Source: Actinomyces sp. AC-20-1
GTDB taxonomy: Bacteria > Actinomycetota > Actinomycetes > Actinomycetales > Actinomycetaceae
DNA: 64,000 bases
Direction of reading: 5' to 3'
Assembly: GCF_023369555.1 (NCBI RefSeq)
Contig: NZ_JACJVC010000016.1
Span: 1-64,000, forward strand
Of the stretch, positions 1 through 9,021 are shown one piece after another. The notes below the pieces were generated by a model. That model saw nothing but the letters and a program-made list of their open reading frames with translations, did no database searches and was not told where the DNA came from. The first letter of the stretch is position 1. Each line of letters starts with the position of its first letter. A program made the position numbers and the translations under genes.

Positions 1-549
1 GGTCGGGTCCGCCCAGGCGGGCCGGCGCGCCCACCAGCCGGCCAGGGCCGCGGACCCGGCGCCGCGCCGCTGGAGGTCGGCGGCGGCCAGGAGCGCCACG
101 AGGGCGGGCAGGACGAGCGCTGTCGGCCACGTGCGCGAGCCCGCGGGGGTGGCCAGGACGAGCAGGAGCGCGGTGGCCAGGGCGCTGGTCGCCACGGCGC
201 AGGCGGCGGAGGCCGTTCCCAGCAGCCGGGAGCGGCGCACGGCCGAGCGGGCCAGGAGGACGACGACGAGGCTCAGGCCCAGCAGCGGCAGGCCGAGGAC
301 GCCGTCGGGACCGTCCGCCGCGCCGTAGGAGCCGCCCAGGGCCAGGCTCCACAGGGCCGTGCCCGTGCGCACGGCACCGCCCACGGACAGCACTGCGGCG
401 GCGTCCAGGGAGGAGGTGGCCACGAAGACCGCCAGGGTGGGCACGACGGCGACGACCCACCCTCCCAGGGCCGCCTCGAGCCCGGTGCGCACGGCGAAGG
501 GCCAGTCGCGGGGCAGGAGGGTGCGCGGCAGGGGGCGGGTGGTGCTCAC
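1..549 (-). CDS. DUF6350-type integral membrane protein (5' part only)
   Basis: The reverse strand is open from a GTG at 549 to the window edge (183 codons), so the C-terminus is missing. The product begins with a short basic segment ([16 protein letters not shown]) and then has several Ala/Leu/Val-rich hydrophobic stretches, including [18 protein letters not shown] and [12 protein letters not shown], typical of a polytopic membrane protein. In many actinobacteria a DUF6350 membrane protein of unknown role lies directly after sucD, so position supports the call. The start GTG overlaps the sucD stop (GTGA), indicating translational coupling. Function unknown; the family name rests on context and hydrophobicity, not on a diagnostic motif. 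Confidence 0.6.
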   Translation of the reverse strand, partial: MSTTRPLPRTLLPRDWPFAVRTGLEAALGGWVVAVVPTLAVFVATSSLDAAAVLSVGGAVRTGTALWSLALGGSYGAADGPDGVLGLPLLGLSLVVVLLARSAVRRSRLLGTASAACAVATSALATALLLVLATPAGSRTWPTALVLPALVALLAAADLQRRGAGSAALAGWWARRPAWADPT

Positions 550-1496
550 TCCTCGCCGCCGTCGGGCCCGCCGTCGAGGCCGCGCAGCAGGTCGCGGGCG
601 ATCGCGGCCGTGGCCGAGGGGGTGCGCCCCACGCGCACGCCGACGGCCTCCAGGGCGGTCTTCTTGGCCTCAGCGGTGCCCGAGGAGCCGGAGACGATGG
701 CGCCGGCGTGGCCCATCGTCCGGCCCTCGGGGGCGGTGAAGCCGGCCACGTAGGCGACGACCGGCTTGGTCATGGAGGAGGCGATGTAGGCGGCCGCCCG
801 CTCCTCCGCGTCGCCGCCGATCTCACCGATCATGACGACCAGGCGCGTGTCCTCGTCGGCCTCGAAGGCCGCGAGCGCGTCGATGTGGGTGGTGCCGACG
901 ACCGGGTCCCCGCCGATGCCGATGCAGGTGGTGAAGCCGATGTCGCCCAGCTCGTGCATGAGCTGGTAGGTCAGGGTGCCGGACTTGGACACGAGGCCGA
1001 CGGGGCCGGGGCCGGTGATGTCCGGTGGTGTGATGCCGACGTTGGAGCGTCCCGGGGAGATGATGCCGGGGCAGTTGGGGCCGATGACGCGGGTGCCGTG
1101 GGCGGTGGCGTAGGCGATGGCCCAGGTGGCGTCCGCGACGGGCACGCCCTCGGTGATGATGACGACCAGGCGCATGCCCGCGTCGACGGCCTCGGTGACG
1201 GCGGCGCGCACGTGGGCGGGGGGCACGAAGACGACGGAGACCCGGGCGCCGGTGGCGGCGCGGGCCTCGGCGACCGTGCCATGGACGGGGACCTCGACGG
1301 TGCCGGCGGCCACGCCCGCGGCGCCGGGCCCCAGGGGCTCGACGTCGAAGGCGACGGTGGTGCCGGCCTTGCGGGGGTTGACGCCGGCGACGACGCGGGT
1401 GCCGGCGCCGAGCATGCGGCGGGTGTGGCGACGGCCCTCGGAGCCGGTCATGCCCTGGACGATGACGAGGTCGTCCTCGGTGAGGAAGATGCTCAT
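546..1496 (-). CDS. sucD: Succinyl-CoA synthetase (ADP-forming) alpha subunit
   Basis: 316 residues, near the usual 290-300. It catalyses substrate-level phosphorylation in the TCA cycle with SucC: succinyl-CoA + ADP + Pi to succinate, CoA and ATP. Visible features: the N-terminal CoA-binding Rossmann region ([17 protein letters not shown]), the central GPNCPG motif, and the phosphohistidine loop GHAGAIVSG with His at about residue 263. The ATG lies 3 bases after the sucC stop, with AGGAGG inside the sucC 3' end, so the two are translated together. The C-terminal [11 protein letters not shown] tail is a short acidic extension. Confidence 0.97.
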   Translation of the reverse strand: MSIFLTEDDLVIVQGMTGSEGRRHTRRMLGAGTRVVAGVNPRKAGTTVAFDVEPLGPGAAGVAAGTVEVPVHGTVAEARAATGARVSVVFVPPAHVRAAVTEAVDAGMRLVVIITEGVPVADATWAIAYATAHGTRVIGPNCPGIISPGRSNVGITPPDITGPGPVGLVSKSGTLTYQLMHELGDIGFTTCIGIGGDPVVGTTHIDALAAFEADEDTRLVVMIGEIGGDAEERAAAYIASSMTKPVVAYVAGFTAPEGRTMGHAGAIVSGSSGTAEAKKTALEAVGVRVGRTPSATAAIARDLLRGLDGGPDGGEE

Positions 1497-1499
1497 GGC

Positions 1500-2708
1500 T
1501 CAGGCCTCCTGTGGGGTGTCGGTGCGGGGGGCGGTGGCCTCGTGCGCGAGGCGGGCGACGACGTCGGCGGCCCCGTCCATGGTGTCGACGACGGTGACGC
1601 CGGGCAGGGCGGCCTGGGCGAGCATGCGGCGCCCGTCCTCGGCGCGGTTGCCGTCCAGGCGGACGACGACGGGCTTGTCGAGGCCCCCCAGGCGCTCGAC
1701 CGCGGCGATGACGCCTCCGGCGACGGTGTCGCAGGAGGTGATGCCGCCGAAGACGTTGACGAGGACGGCGCGCACCTGGGGGTCGGAGGCGACGAGCTCG
1801 AGGCCCGTGGCCATCGCCTCGGTGGAGGAGCCGCCTCCCAGGTCGAGGAAGTTGGCGGGGCGCACGCCGCCGTGGCGGGTGCCGGCTCCGGCGACGACGT
1901 CGAGGGTGGACATCACCAGGCCGGCGCCGTTGCCCAGCACGCCGACCTCGCCCTCAAGGCGCACGTAGTTGAGGCCGAGGGCGTGGGCGCGGGCCTCGAG
2001 GGGGTCGGCGCCGTCGCCCTCGTGCGCGTCGGGGACCGCCTCGTGGCGGAAGGCGGCGTTGTCGTCGAGACTGACCTTGGCGTCGAGGGCGAGGACGGTG
2101 CCGTCGGGGGTGACGGCGAGGGGGTTGATCTCGACGAGGGTGGCGTCCTCGGCCACGAGGGCCTGCCACAGCAGGACGAGGACCTCGGCGACGCGGTCGG
2201 CCAGGGGCTCGGCGATCCCGGCGGCGGCGGTGATGCGGGCGGCGGCCTCGGGCGTGACGCCCTCGAGCGGGTCGATGCCGACGCGAGCCAGGGCCTCGGG
2301 CCGCTCCTTGGCGAGGGTCTCGATGTCCATGCCGCCCTCGGTGGAGCACAGGGCCAGCCAGCGGCGCTCGGCGCGGTCGAGGAGGAAGGAGGCGTAGAGC
2401 TCCTGGGCGATGTCGGCGCCCTCGGTGACGAGGACCCGGTGGACGGTGTGGCCCTTGATGTCCATGCCGAGGATGGCCTCGGCCGCCTCGCGGGCCTGGG
2501 CGGGGGTGCGGGCCAGGCGCACGCCGCCGGCCTTGCCCCGCCCACCGGTGCGGACCTGGGCCTTGACGACGACGAGCGGGCACTGGTCGGTCAGCAGCCG
2601 CTGGGCGGTCTCCTCGGCGGCCAGGGGGTCCGCGGCGACCTCTCCGTGGAGCACGGGCACGCCGTGACGTTGGAGGAGGTCCCTGGCCTGGTACTCGTAC
2701 AGGTCCAT
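1500..2708 (-). CDS. sucC: Succinyl-CoA synthetase (ADP-forming) beta subunit
   Basis: 402 residues from the ATG at 2708 (MDLYEYQARDLLQRHG, the standard SucC N-terminus). The frame stays open further upstream but that part is not SucC-like. An ATP-grasp domain occupies the N-terminal two thirds (VVVKAQVRTGGRGKAGGVRLA, nucleotide-binding Lys/Arg/Gly; LVEINPLAVT, metal-binding Glu and Asn). The C-terminal flavodoxin-like domain has FLDLGGGSS, VNVFGGITSCD and VVRLDGNRAEDGR, which meet the phosphohistidine loop of SucD. It is the first gene of the sucC-sucD-DUF6350 run. Confidence 0.97.
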   Translation of the reverse strand: MDLYEYQARDLLQRHGVPVLHGEVAADPLAAEETAQRLLTDQCPLVVVKAQVRTGGRGKAGGVRLARTPAQAREAAEAILGMDIKGHTVHRVLVTEGADIAQELYASFLLDRAERRWLALCSTEGGMDIETLAKERPEALARVGIDPLEGVTPEAAARITAAAGIAEPLADRVAEVLVLLWQALVAEDATLVEINPLAVTPDGTVLALDAKVSLDDNAAFRHEAVPDAHEGDGADPLEARAHALGLNYVRLEGEVGVLGNGAGLVMSTLDVVAGAGTRHGGVRPANFLDLGGGSSTEAMATGLELVASDPQVRAVLVNVFGGITSCDTVAGGVIAAVERLGGLDKPVVVRLDGNRAEDGRRMLAQAALPGVTVVDTMDGAADVVARLAHEATAPRTDTPQEA

Positions 2709-2801
2709 CGAGCGTGGAGTCCTTCCCGGTTGAGCCCGTCGTCGGGCGGTGCGGCCCACCTCGTGGTGAGCCCGGCTGGTGCGCCGAGGGTAGCGCGAGC
2801 G

Positions 2802-2820
2802 CCTGGCAGGCACCTGGCAG
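2802..2820. repeat. CCTGGCAG direct repeat upstream of sucC
   Basis: CCTGGCAG occurs at 2802-2809 and 2813-2820, an 11-bp phase. On the sucC strand the pair sits about 10 bases upstream of TACCCT, a possible -10 hexamer (2787-2792). It would therefore cover the -35 region. It could be a regulator site; no factor is identified. Confidence 0.35.
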
Positions 2821-2939
2821 AACGGGGCGAGACACCTCAATGCCGGGACCTTGGTCCGCCCCGCCCGCCCGGGGCCCGCGCCGACGGGCCCACGACCGTC
2901 CCGATCCGGGGGCCGCGGGCCGGGCCCGGCCCCGATCGC

Positions 2940-2968
2940 GTGACGCCCCGGCACTGAGCGACCACAAT
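2940..2968 (+). promoter_or_regulatory. Candidate pfk promoter
   Basis: GTGACG (2940-2945), a 17-base spacer and CACAAT (2963-2968) resemble an actinobacterial housekeeping promoter. The leader to the pfk ATG would be about 30 bases and contains AGAAGGA. Read by eye only. Confidence 0.4.
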
Positions 2969-3005
2969 GGGGCCCGGACCTGTCCCCTCACAGAAGGACG
3001 CCCGA

Positions 3006-5360
3006 ATGAGCCCCGTCGCCCTCGAGCAGACCCCCTCCCCCGTCCTCACGCCCGACGGCGCGAGGGCACGTATCGGCGTGCTCACCTCCGGTGGTGACGC
3101 CCAGGGCATGAACGCGGCCGTGCGCGCCGTCGTGCGCGCCGCCCTGCGCATGGGCGCCCAGCCCTACGCCGTCATGGAGGGGTGGGCCGGCGCCGTCGCC
3201 GGCGGCGACGGGATCCGCCCCCTCGAGTGGGACTCGGTCAGCGCGGTCCTGCACCGCGGGGGGACCGTCATCGGCACCGCCCGCTCGGACGAGTTCCGCA
3301 CGTGGGAGGGGCAGATGGACGCCGCGGCGCACCTGCTCGACCACGGCATCGACCGCCTCGTCGTCATCGGCGGCGACGGCTCCCTCACCGGCACGGACGA
3401 GTTCCGCACGAACTGGCCGCGCCTGCTGGCCGACCTCGTCGCCGCGGGCCGCCTGAGCCAGGAGGTGGCCGACGCCCACCCGGCGCTCATGGTCACCGGC
3501 ATCGTCGGCTCCATCGACAACGACCTCGTGGGCGCGGACATGACCATCGGCACGGACTCCGCCCTGCACCGCATCCTCGACGCCATCGACGACATCTCCT
3601 CCACGGCCGCCTCCCACCAGCGCACCTTCATCGTCGAGGTCATGGGGCGCCACTGCGGCTACCTGGCCCTCATGAGCGCCGTCGCCGGGGGCTGCGACTA
3701 CGTCCTCATCCCGGAGATGCCGCCCGCCGAGGGCTGGGAGGACGACATGTGCCTCAAGCTCGCCAAGGGCCGCGAGGCGGGGCGCCGCGAGTCCATGGTC
3801 ATCGTCGCCGAGGGCGCGACCGACCGCGACGGCAACCGCATCACCGCCGACGACGTCAGCCGGGTCATCAAGGAGCGCACCGGCGAGACGCCGCGGGTGA
3901 CGATCCTCGGCCACGTCCAGCGCGGTGGCCAGCCCTCGGCCTACGACCGGTGGATGTCCACGCTGCTGGGCTGCGCGGCGGCCCGCGAGGCCATCCTGGC
4001 GACCACCGGGTCCGAGCCCGTCATCATCGCCGAGCACCACAACCGCATCCACCGCCTGCCGATGATGGAGCAGGTGGCGGCCACCCGTGCGATCAAGGAC
4101 CTGGTGGCCTCGAGGGACTACGAGGCGGCGGTCCGCTCGCGCGGCGGCTCCTTCGCCGAGATGATCTCGATCTTCGAGACGATGTCCACCCCGCCGGAGC
4201 TCTCCCCCGCCGCCCCGGGCGGGCTCCACCACGAGTCCGAGGCCCCCACGGGCACCGGCCCCGCCACCGCCAAGCGCGTCGCCGTCGTCCACGCCGGCGG
4301 GCTGGCGCCAGGGATGAACACGGCGGCCCGTGCGGCCGTGCGCCTGGGGCTCGACCACGGGATGACGATGCTCGGCGTGCACGGCGGCTTCCCCGGGCTG
4401 CTGGACGGCAACGTCGATGAGCTCAGCTGGGACGACGTCGAGGGCTGGGTCGGCGACGGCGGCGCCGAGCTCGGCACCCGCCGCGAGGTCCCGCGCGTCG
4501 AGCAGCTCTACGCGCTCGGGCGCGCCATCGAGTCCGCCCGGATCGACGCGCTGCTCGTCATCGGCGGCTACAACGCCTACCTCGCCGCCCACCTGCTCGT
4601 CACCGAGCGCGACCGCTACCCCGCCTTCAACATCCCCATCGTGTGCGTGCCGGCCAGCGTGGACAACAACCTGCCGGGATCGGAGCTGAGCATCGGGGCG
4701 GACACGGCGCTCAACGCCTCGGTGCAGGCCCTGGACGCGATCAAGCTCTCAGCCGCCGCCTCGCACCGCTGCTTCGTCACCGAGACCATGGGGCGCCGCT
4801 GCGGCTACCTCACGCTCATGAGCGGCATCGCCACGGGCGCCGAGCGCGTCTACCTCAATGAGGACGGCATCACGCTCAAGCAGCTGGCCGCGGACTCCGA
4901 GCGGATGGTGGAGTCCTTCCGCTCGGGCCGCAAGCTCTACCTCGTGGTGCGCAACGAGAAGGCGAGCGAGAACTACACGACGGACGTGCTGGCGAAGATC
5001 TTCGCCGAGGAGGGCCGCGGGCTCTACGACGTGCGCGAGGCGATCATCGGCCACATCCAGCAGGGCGGCAACCCGACCGCCTTCGACCGCATCATGGCCA
5101 CCAAGCTCGTCCACCACGCTCTCGGCCTGCTGTCGGCCGAGCTCGGGTCGGGGACCTTCGCGGCCTCCTACGTGGGGCTCGTGCGGGGCCGGCTCGTCAG
5201 CCACCCGCTCGCGCGGATGCACGAGGAGCTGGACCTGGACAAGCGCCGTCCGCTGTCACAGTGGTGGATGAGCATGCGCGACGCCATCGGCCTGGTCAAC
5301 GACAACGACGGCCCGATCCCGCTCAGCGCCCTGCCGGCCTTCATCCCCGAGGCCGACTGA
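3006..5360 (+). CDS. pfkA: Fused two-domain 6-phosphofructokinase
   Basis: 784 residues, against about 320-340 for ordinary bacterial PfkA. Two PFK units lie in tandem. The N-terminal unit has TSGGDAQGMNAAVR (27-40), the ATP loop GGDGS (122-126) and catalytic GSIDND (Asp171). The C-terminal unit repeats the fold (HAGGLAPGMNTAAR; ASVDNN, Asp553; ETMGRRCGYL), but its ATP loop is GGYNA (520-524) instead of GGDGS. This parallels eukaryotic PFK, where the N-half is catalytic and the C-half became regulatory. The ATG at 3006 is preferred over an in-frame ATG at 2967 because AGAAGGA precedes it. It phosphorylates fructose 6-phosphate in glycolysis; allosteric control by the C-half is inferred. Confidence 0.93.
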   Translation: MSPVALEQTPSPVLTPDGARARIGVLTSGGDAQGMNAAVRAVVRAALRMGAQPYAVMEGWAGAVAGGDGIRPLEWDSVSAVLHRGGTVIGTARSDEFRTWEGQMDAAAHLLDHGIDRLVVIGGDGSLTGTDEFRTNWPRLLADLVAAGRLSQEVADAHPALMVTGIVGSIDNDLVGADMTIGTDSALHRILDAIDDISSTAASHQRTFIVEVMGRHCGYLALMSAVAGGCDYVLIPEMPPAEGWEDDMCLKLAKGREAGRRESMVIVAEGATDRDGNRITADDVSRVIKERTGETPRVTILGHVQRGGQPSAYDRWMSTLLGCAAAREAILATTGSEPVIIAEHHNRIHRLPMMEQVAATRAIKDLVASRDYEAAVRSRGGSFAEMISIFETMSTPPELSPAAPGGLHHESEAPTGTGPATAKRVAVVHAGGLAPGMNTAARAAVRLGLDHGMTMLGVHGGFPGLLDGNVDELSWDDVEGWVGDGGAELGTRREVPRVEQLYALGRAIESARIDALLVIGGYNAYLAAHLLVTERDRYPAFNIPIVCVPASVDNNLPGSELSIGADTALNASVQALDAIKLSAAASHRCFVTETMGRRCGYLTLMSGIATGAERVYLNEDGITLKQLAADSERMVESFRSGRKLYLVVRNEKASENYTTDVLAKIFAEEGRGLYDVREAIIGHIQQGGNPTAFDRIMATKLVHHALGLLSAELGSGTFAASYVGLVRGRLVSHPLARMHEELDLDKRRPLSQWWMSMRDAIGLVNDNDGPIPLSALPAFIPEAD

Positions 5361-5364
5361 GCAA

Positions 5365-5404
5365 CGGGCCGGGCCCGGAGGTCTCAGCCTCCGGGCCCGG
5401 CCCG
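5365..5404. terminator. Bidirectional terminator between pfk and the GPH symporter
   Basis: A perfect 17-bp GC stem (5365-5381 with 5388-5404) closes a 6-base loop (TCTCAG). It starts 5 bases after the pfk stop and lies 24 bases past the stop of the convergent symporter gene. There is no U-tract, as is usual at this GC content. Confidence 0.85.
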
Positions 5405-5427
5405 TGCGCGTCCAGCCTCGCTGGCGC

Positions 5428-6873
5428 TCAGGCCACCTTGGCGGCGGCGCGGCGCTCGGCGAGGACGGCGTTGTTGGCCTCGACGACCTTCTTCTTGAGC
5501 GGGTAGAGCAGGAGGATGGCCAGGGCCACGAGGATGTAGCCGATGCCGGGCACGAGGTTGGAGAGCATGTAGATGCCGTCGACGACGGACCCGCTCTGGG
5601 CGTGGCCGGCGGTGGCGGCCGCGGTGTCGTAGCCGATCCACCCCAGGGCCCAGCCGGTCAGGCCGCCGGCCAGCGCCTGGCCGAGCTTGCGCGACCACGA
5701 GTAGACGGCGTAGACCGTGCCGTCGCCGCGCTCACCGGTGCGCACCTCCTGGTAGTCGATGACGTCGGTGATGAAGGCCCAGACGAGGAAGTTGAAGCAG
5801 GCCATGGCGAACATGGCGACGGCGTAGAAGATGATCCAGGTGGTGGCGGACTCGATCTTGAGGACGTAGGCGGTGATCATGAGCACGCCGCCCACGCTCA
5901 TGGCGACGATGCCGACCTCGGCCTTGCCGAAGCGGCGCGAGAGCCAGGGGGCCACGAGCACGAGGGCGAGGGTCGGGGCGAGGGAGGCCATGGAGGCCAC
6001 CGACTGGATCTTGCCGTTGCCGAAGTAGTTGAGGAACAGGTAGCTGAGCATGCCGTTGCCGAAGAGCATGGACACGAGCAGCAGCAGGGCGGCGGCGATG
6101 AGGCCGAGCAGGGCCCTGTTGGAGAAGACGGCGGCGAGCATCGAGCCGATGCCCATCTGCTCTCCCTTGGCGGGTGTGGAGTCCACGCGCTCCTCGACGA
6201 GGAAGTAGCAGGCGAGGTAGCAGGCGACGGCGAGGACGGAGCAGACCGCGGCGCCCATGGTCATCGAGGGGCCGTCGAGCACGGACTGTCCCTCGGCGTT
6301 GGTCTTGTAGACGACCAGCGGCAGGACGGTCATGATCGCGATGTTGGCCAGGGTGGCTCCGGTGGAGCGCCACACGGACAGCTCGGCGCGGTCGTCCGGG
6401 TCGGGGGACACGACGGAGGACATGGAGCCGTAAGGGATGTTGATGGCGGTGTAGGTCACCGAGCCCCACAGGAAGTAGGTGGCGCACATCCACACGACCT
6501 TGAGCCCGTAGGAGCCGAAGTCCGCGACGAAGGACATGTACATGAGCACGCTGGCCACGGCGACGGGCACGCAGATGTACTTGATCCAGCGGCGGAAGCG
6601 GGTGCCGGGGACCTTGAGCGGGAGACGGTCGACCAGCACACCCATGCCGACGTCGGTGAAGCCGTCGCACACGCGGGCGACGAGCAGGAGGGTGCCGACG
6701 TGGGCGGGGTCGATGCCGACCACGTTGGTGAAGAACACCATGAAGAAGGCGGCCTGGAGGATGAAGGTGAAGTCGTTGCCGAAGTCGCCGAACATGTATC
6801 CGACCTTGTCGCGGATCCCGAAGGGCCGCTTGGGGGTGAGCACGCCGGGGGCGGTCACGGGGGAAGCTGACAT
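5428..6873 (-). CDS. GPH-family sugar:cation symporter (probable glucuronide transporter)
   Basis: 481 residues from the ATG at 6873 (AGGAGA nine bases upstream). An in-frame upstream extension is Arg-rich and rejected. PFGIRDKVGYMFGDFGNDF, the segment VCDGFTDVGMGVLVDRL after the second helix, and about 12 hydrophobic segments are typical of the glycoside-pentoside-hexuronide:cation symporters (MelB, UidB, GusB). It is divergent from uidA and shares its control region, which points to glucuronide import in the UidB manner. The substrate is inferred from this neighbourhood only. Confidence 0.85.
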   Translation of the reverse strand: MSASPVTAPGVLTPKRPFGIRDKVGYMFGDFGNDFTFILQAAFFMVFFTNVVGIDPAHVGTLLLVARVCDGFTDVGMGVLVDRLPLKVPGTRFRRWIKYICVPVAVASVLMYMSFVADFGSYGLKVVWMCATYFLWGSVTYTAINIPYGSMSSVVSPDPDDRAELSVWRSTGATLANIAIMTVLPLVVYKTNAEGQSVLDGPSMTMGAAVCSVLAVACYLACYFLVEERVDSTPAKGEQMGIGSMLAAVFSNRALLGLIAAALLLLVSMLFGNGMLSYLFLNYFGNGKIQSVASMASLAPTLALVLVAPWLSRRFGKAEVGIVAMSVGGVLMITAYVLKIESATTWIIFYAVAMFAMACFNFLVWAFITDVIDYQEVRTGERGDGTVYAVYSWSRKLGQALAGGLTGWALGWIGYDTAAATAGHAQSGSVVDGIYMLSNLVPGIGYILVALAILLLYPLKKKVVEANNAVLAERRAAAKVA

Positions 6874-7010
6874 GGGGTGGTGTCTCCTGTCTGGTCGCGT
6901 CGTTGCGGCGGGCGGGACGGGCTCGCGCACTCGTCCTCGCCTGCAGATGTGGCCTCGACCACGTCTGCGCTGACGACTAAGGCTCACTCACGCGCCCAGG
7001 GGCACCCTCC

Positions 7011-7027
7011 TGTTGCCATATGTTTCC
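7011..7027 (-). promoter_or_regulatory. Direct-repeat element, site a (symporter promoter)
   Basis: Reverse-strand GGAAACATATGGCAACA: hexamers GGAAAC and GGCAAC start 10 bases apart. It matches site c at 14491 in 14 of 17 positions. A possible -10 (GAGCCT) lies 25 bases downstream toward the symporter gene. The rest of the 301-base divergent gap (6874-7174) shows site b and no other gene. Confidence 0.55.
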
Positions 7028-7079
7028 GGCGGGCTCGCGGCGGAATGACGCGGCGTCAGCACCTTCGTGCGGCCCGGGT

Positions 7080-7096
7080 GGCAACTTCGGGCAACT
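7080..7096 (+). promoter_or_regulatory. Direct-repeat element, site b (uidA promoter)
   Basis: GGCAACTTCGGGCAACT: two GGCAAC hexamers with 10-base phase, on the uidA strand. The -10-like GACAAT starts 24 bases after it. Its position just upstream of the -35 region suits an activator. Confidence 0.5.
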
Positions 7097-7174
7097 GCCT
7101 CGAGGCATCCTGGGCCCCGAGACAATGAGGCCCTGCCTCGCACCGCCGCGAGCCCCACCGCAGGAGGAGCCCGA

Positions 7175-8983
7175 ATGCTATCCGTCCGCCAGACCCCCTC
7201 ACGCGACGTCCGCAGCCTCGACGGCGTGTGGCGCTTCCAGCTCGACCCCGCCCAGGACGAGGGCCTGGCCCTGCGCTGGTTCGCCGCCCCGCTTCCCGGG
7301 CCCCGCCCGATGCCGGTGCCGGCCTCCTACAACGACGTCACCACCGACGTCTCCGTCCACGACCACGTGGGCCTCGCCTGGTACCAGCGCGAGGTCCAGG
7401 TCCCCTCCCGGCTGGGCGAGGACCGCCTCGTCCTGCGCTTCGGCTCCGTCACCCACCACGCCACCGTGTGGGTCGACGACGTCGAGGTCGCCACCCACGC
7501 GGGCGGCTACCTCCCCTTCGAGGCCGACATCACCGAGCACGTGCGCCCCGGCGGCACCTTTCGCCTCACCGTCGCCGTCGACAACCGCCTGTCCTGGCAG
7601 ACGATCCCGCCGGGCTACCTCGGGCGGACCAGCCAGGGCCGCACCGTCCAGCGGTACTTCCACGACTTCTACAACTACGCGGGCATCCACCGCAGCGTCA
7701 GCCTCGTCACCCGGCCCGCCGTCCACGTCAGCGACGTCACCGTCGTCACCGGCTTCTCGGGTGAGGAGGGCGAGCGCACCGGCACGGTCGGCTACACGGT
7801 GACCACCAGTGCCGAGGCCGAGGTGGGCGTGCGCGTCCTGGACGCCGACGGCACCGTCGTCGCCACGGCCGAGGGCGCCACCGGCACCGTCGAGATCCCC
7901 CACGTCACCCTGTGGCGGCCCGGCCGGGGCCACCTCTACACCCTCGAGGTCACCGCCACCGCCGACGGCGTGAGCGACGTCTACCCGCAGCGCTTCGGCG
8001 TGCGCACCGTCGAGGTCAGGGACTCCCGCTTCCTCATCAACGGAGAGCCCTTCTACTTCCGCGGCTACGGCCGCCACGAGGACAACATCGTGCGCGGCAA
8101 GGGCCACGACGACGTCCTCATGGTCCACGACTTCGAGCTCATGCGCTGGCAGGGCGCCAACTCCTTCCGCACCTCCCACTACCCCTACGCGGAGGAGGTC
8201 ATGGACCTGGCCGACGAGCTCGGCCTCGTCGTCATCGACGAGACCCCCGCCGTGGGCCTCAACACGGGCATCGCCGGCGGCTTCTTCGCCTCCAAGAAGC
8301 TCGACACCTTCTCCCCCGCAACCGTCAACGACGCCACCCGGGACGTCCACGTCGCCGTCACGCGCGAGCTCATCGCCCGCGACAAGAACCACCCCAGCGT
8401 CGTCCTGTGGTCGGTCGCCAACGAGCCCGAGTCCGCCACCGAGGCCTCTCACGACTACTTCGCGCCCGTGGCCGCCGCCGCCCGCGAGGCCGACCCCACC
8501 CGGCCTGTCGGCTACGTCAACTTCATGCTCGCCACCCCCGACGTCGAGCGGCTCACCGACCTCTTCGACGTCATCATGGTCAACCGCTACTACGGCTGGT
8601 ACGTCGACACCGGCGACCTCGAGGCCGCCGAGGCCGCCCTGCGCGCCGAGCTCGAGGCCTGGGTGGAGCACGCCCCCGGCCAGCCGATCCTCTTCTGCGA
8701 GTACGGCGCGGACACCATGCTGGGCCTGCGCGACGTGCTGGCACGCCCGTGGAGCGAGGACTTCCAGCGCGACATGCTCGCCATGTACCACCGGGTCTTC
8801 GACGACGTCGACGCCGTCCAGGGCGAGCAGATGTGGAACTTCGCCGACTTCCAGACCTCCACCGGCATCAACCGGGTGGGAGGCAACAAGAAGGGCATGT
8901 TCGCACGCGACCGCAGCCCGAAGGCCGTCGCCTACGAGGTGCGCCGGCGCTGGCTGGCCATGCGCGAGCAGCAGGGCTGCTGA
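7175..8983 (+). CDS. uidA: Beta-glucuronidase (GH2)
   Basis: 602 residues, the same size as E. coli GUS (603). The ATG at 7175 follows AGGAGGAG. It has the sugar-binding, immunoglobulin-like and TIM-barrel order of GH2. Acid/base Glu417 is in VANEPES and nucleophile Glu509 in FCEYGAD. Asn571 and Lys573 in GGNKKG match the N-x-K pair that reads the glucuronate carboxylate in true glucuronidases. It hydrolyses beta-D-glucuronides to glucuronate and aglycone. No signal peptide, so it is cytoplasmic and acts on imported conjugates. It leads an operon with the LacI gene and uxaC (gaps of 38 and 32 bases). Confidence 0.96.
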   Translation: MLSVRQTPSRDVRSLDGVWRFQLDPAQDEGLALRWFAAPLPGPRPMPVPASYNDVTTDVSVHDHVGLAWYQREVQVPSRLGEDRLVLRFGSVTHHATVWVDDVEVATHAGGYLPFEADITEHVRPGGTFRLTVAVDNRLSWQTIPPGYLGRTSQGRTVQRYFHDFYNYAGIHRSVSLVTRPAVHVSDVTVVTGFSGEEGERTGTVGYTVTTSAEAEVGVRVLDADGTVVATAEGATGTVEIPHVTLWRPGRGHLYTLEVTATADGVSDVYPQRFGVRTVEVRDSRFLINGEPFYFRGYGRHEDNIVRGKGHDDVLMVHDFELMRWQGANSFRTSHYPYAEEVMDLADELGLVVIDETPAVGLNTGIAGGFFASKKLDTFSPATVNDATRDVHVAVTRELIARDKNHPSVVLWSVANEPESATEASHDYFAPVAAAAREADPTRPVGYVNFMLATPDVERLTDLFDVIMVNRYYGWYVDTGDLEAAEAALRAELEAWVEHAPGQPILFCEYGADTMLGLRDVLARPWSEDFQRDMLAMYHRVFDDVDAVQGEQMWNFADFQTSTGINRVGGNKKGMFARDRSPKAVAYEVRRRWLAMREQQGC

Positions 8984-9021
8984 GCACGCCGTTCCCGCAC
9001 CCACCCACCCCAGGAGGACCA

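Noticed and set aside
708-2957. 749-codon open frame antisense to sucD and sucC
   Set aside because: Gly/Asp/Val/Ala-rich shadow frame caused by high GC at third codon positions; sucC and sucD are certain on the other strand.
2988-4592. 534-codon frame antisense to the phosphofructokinase
   Set aside because: Same GC-driven shadow; no family resemblance or ribosome site.
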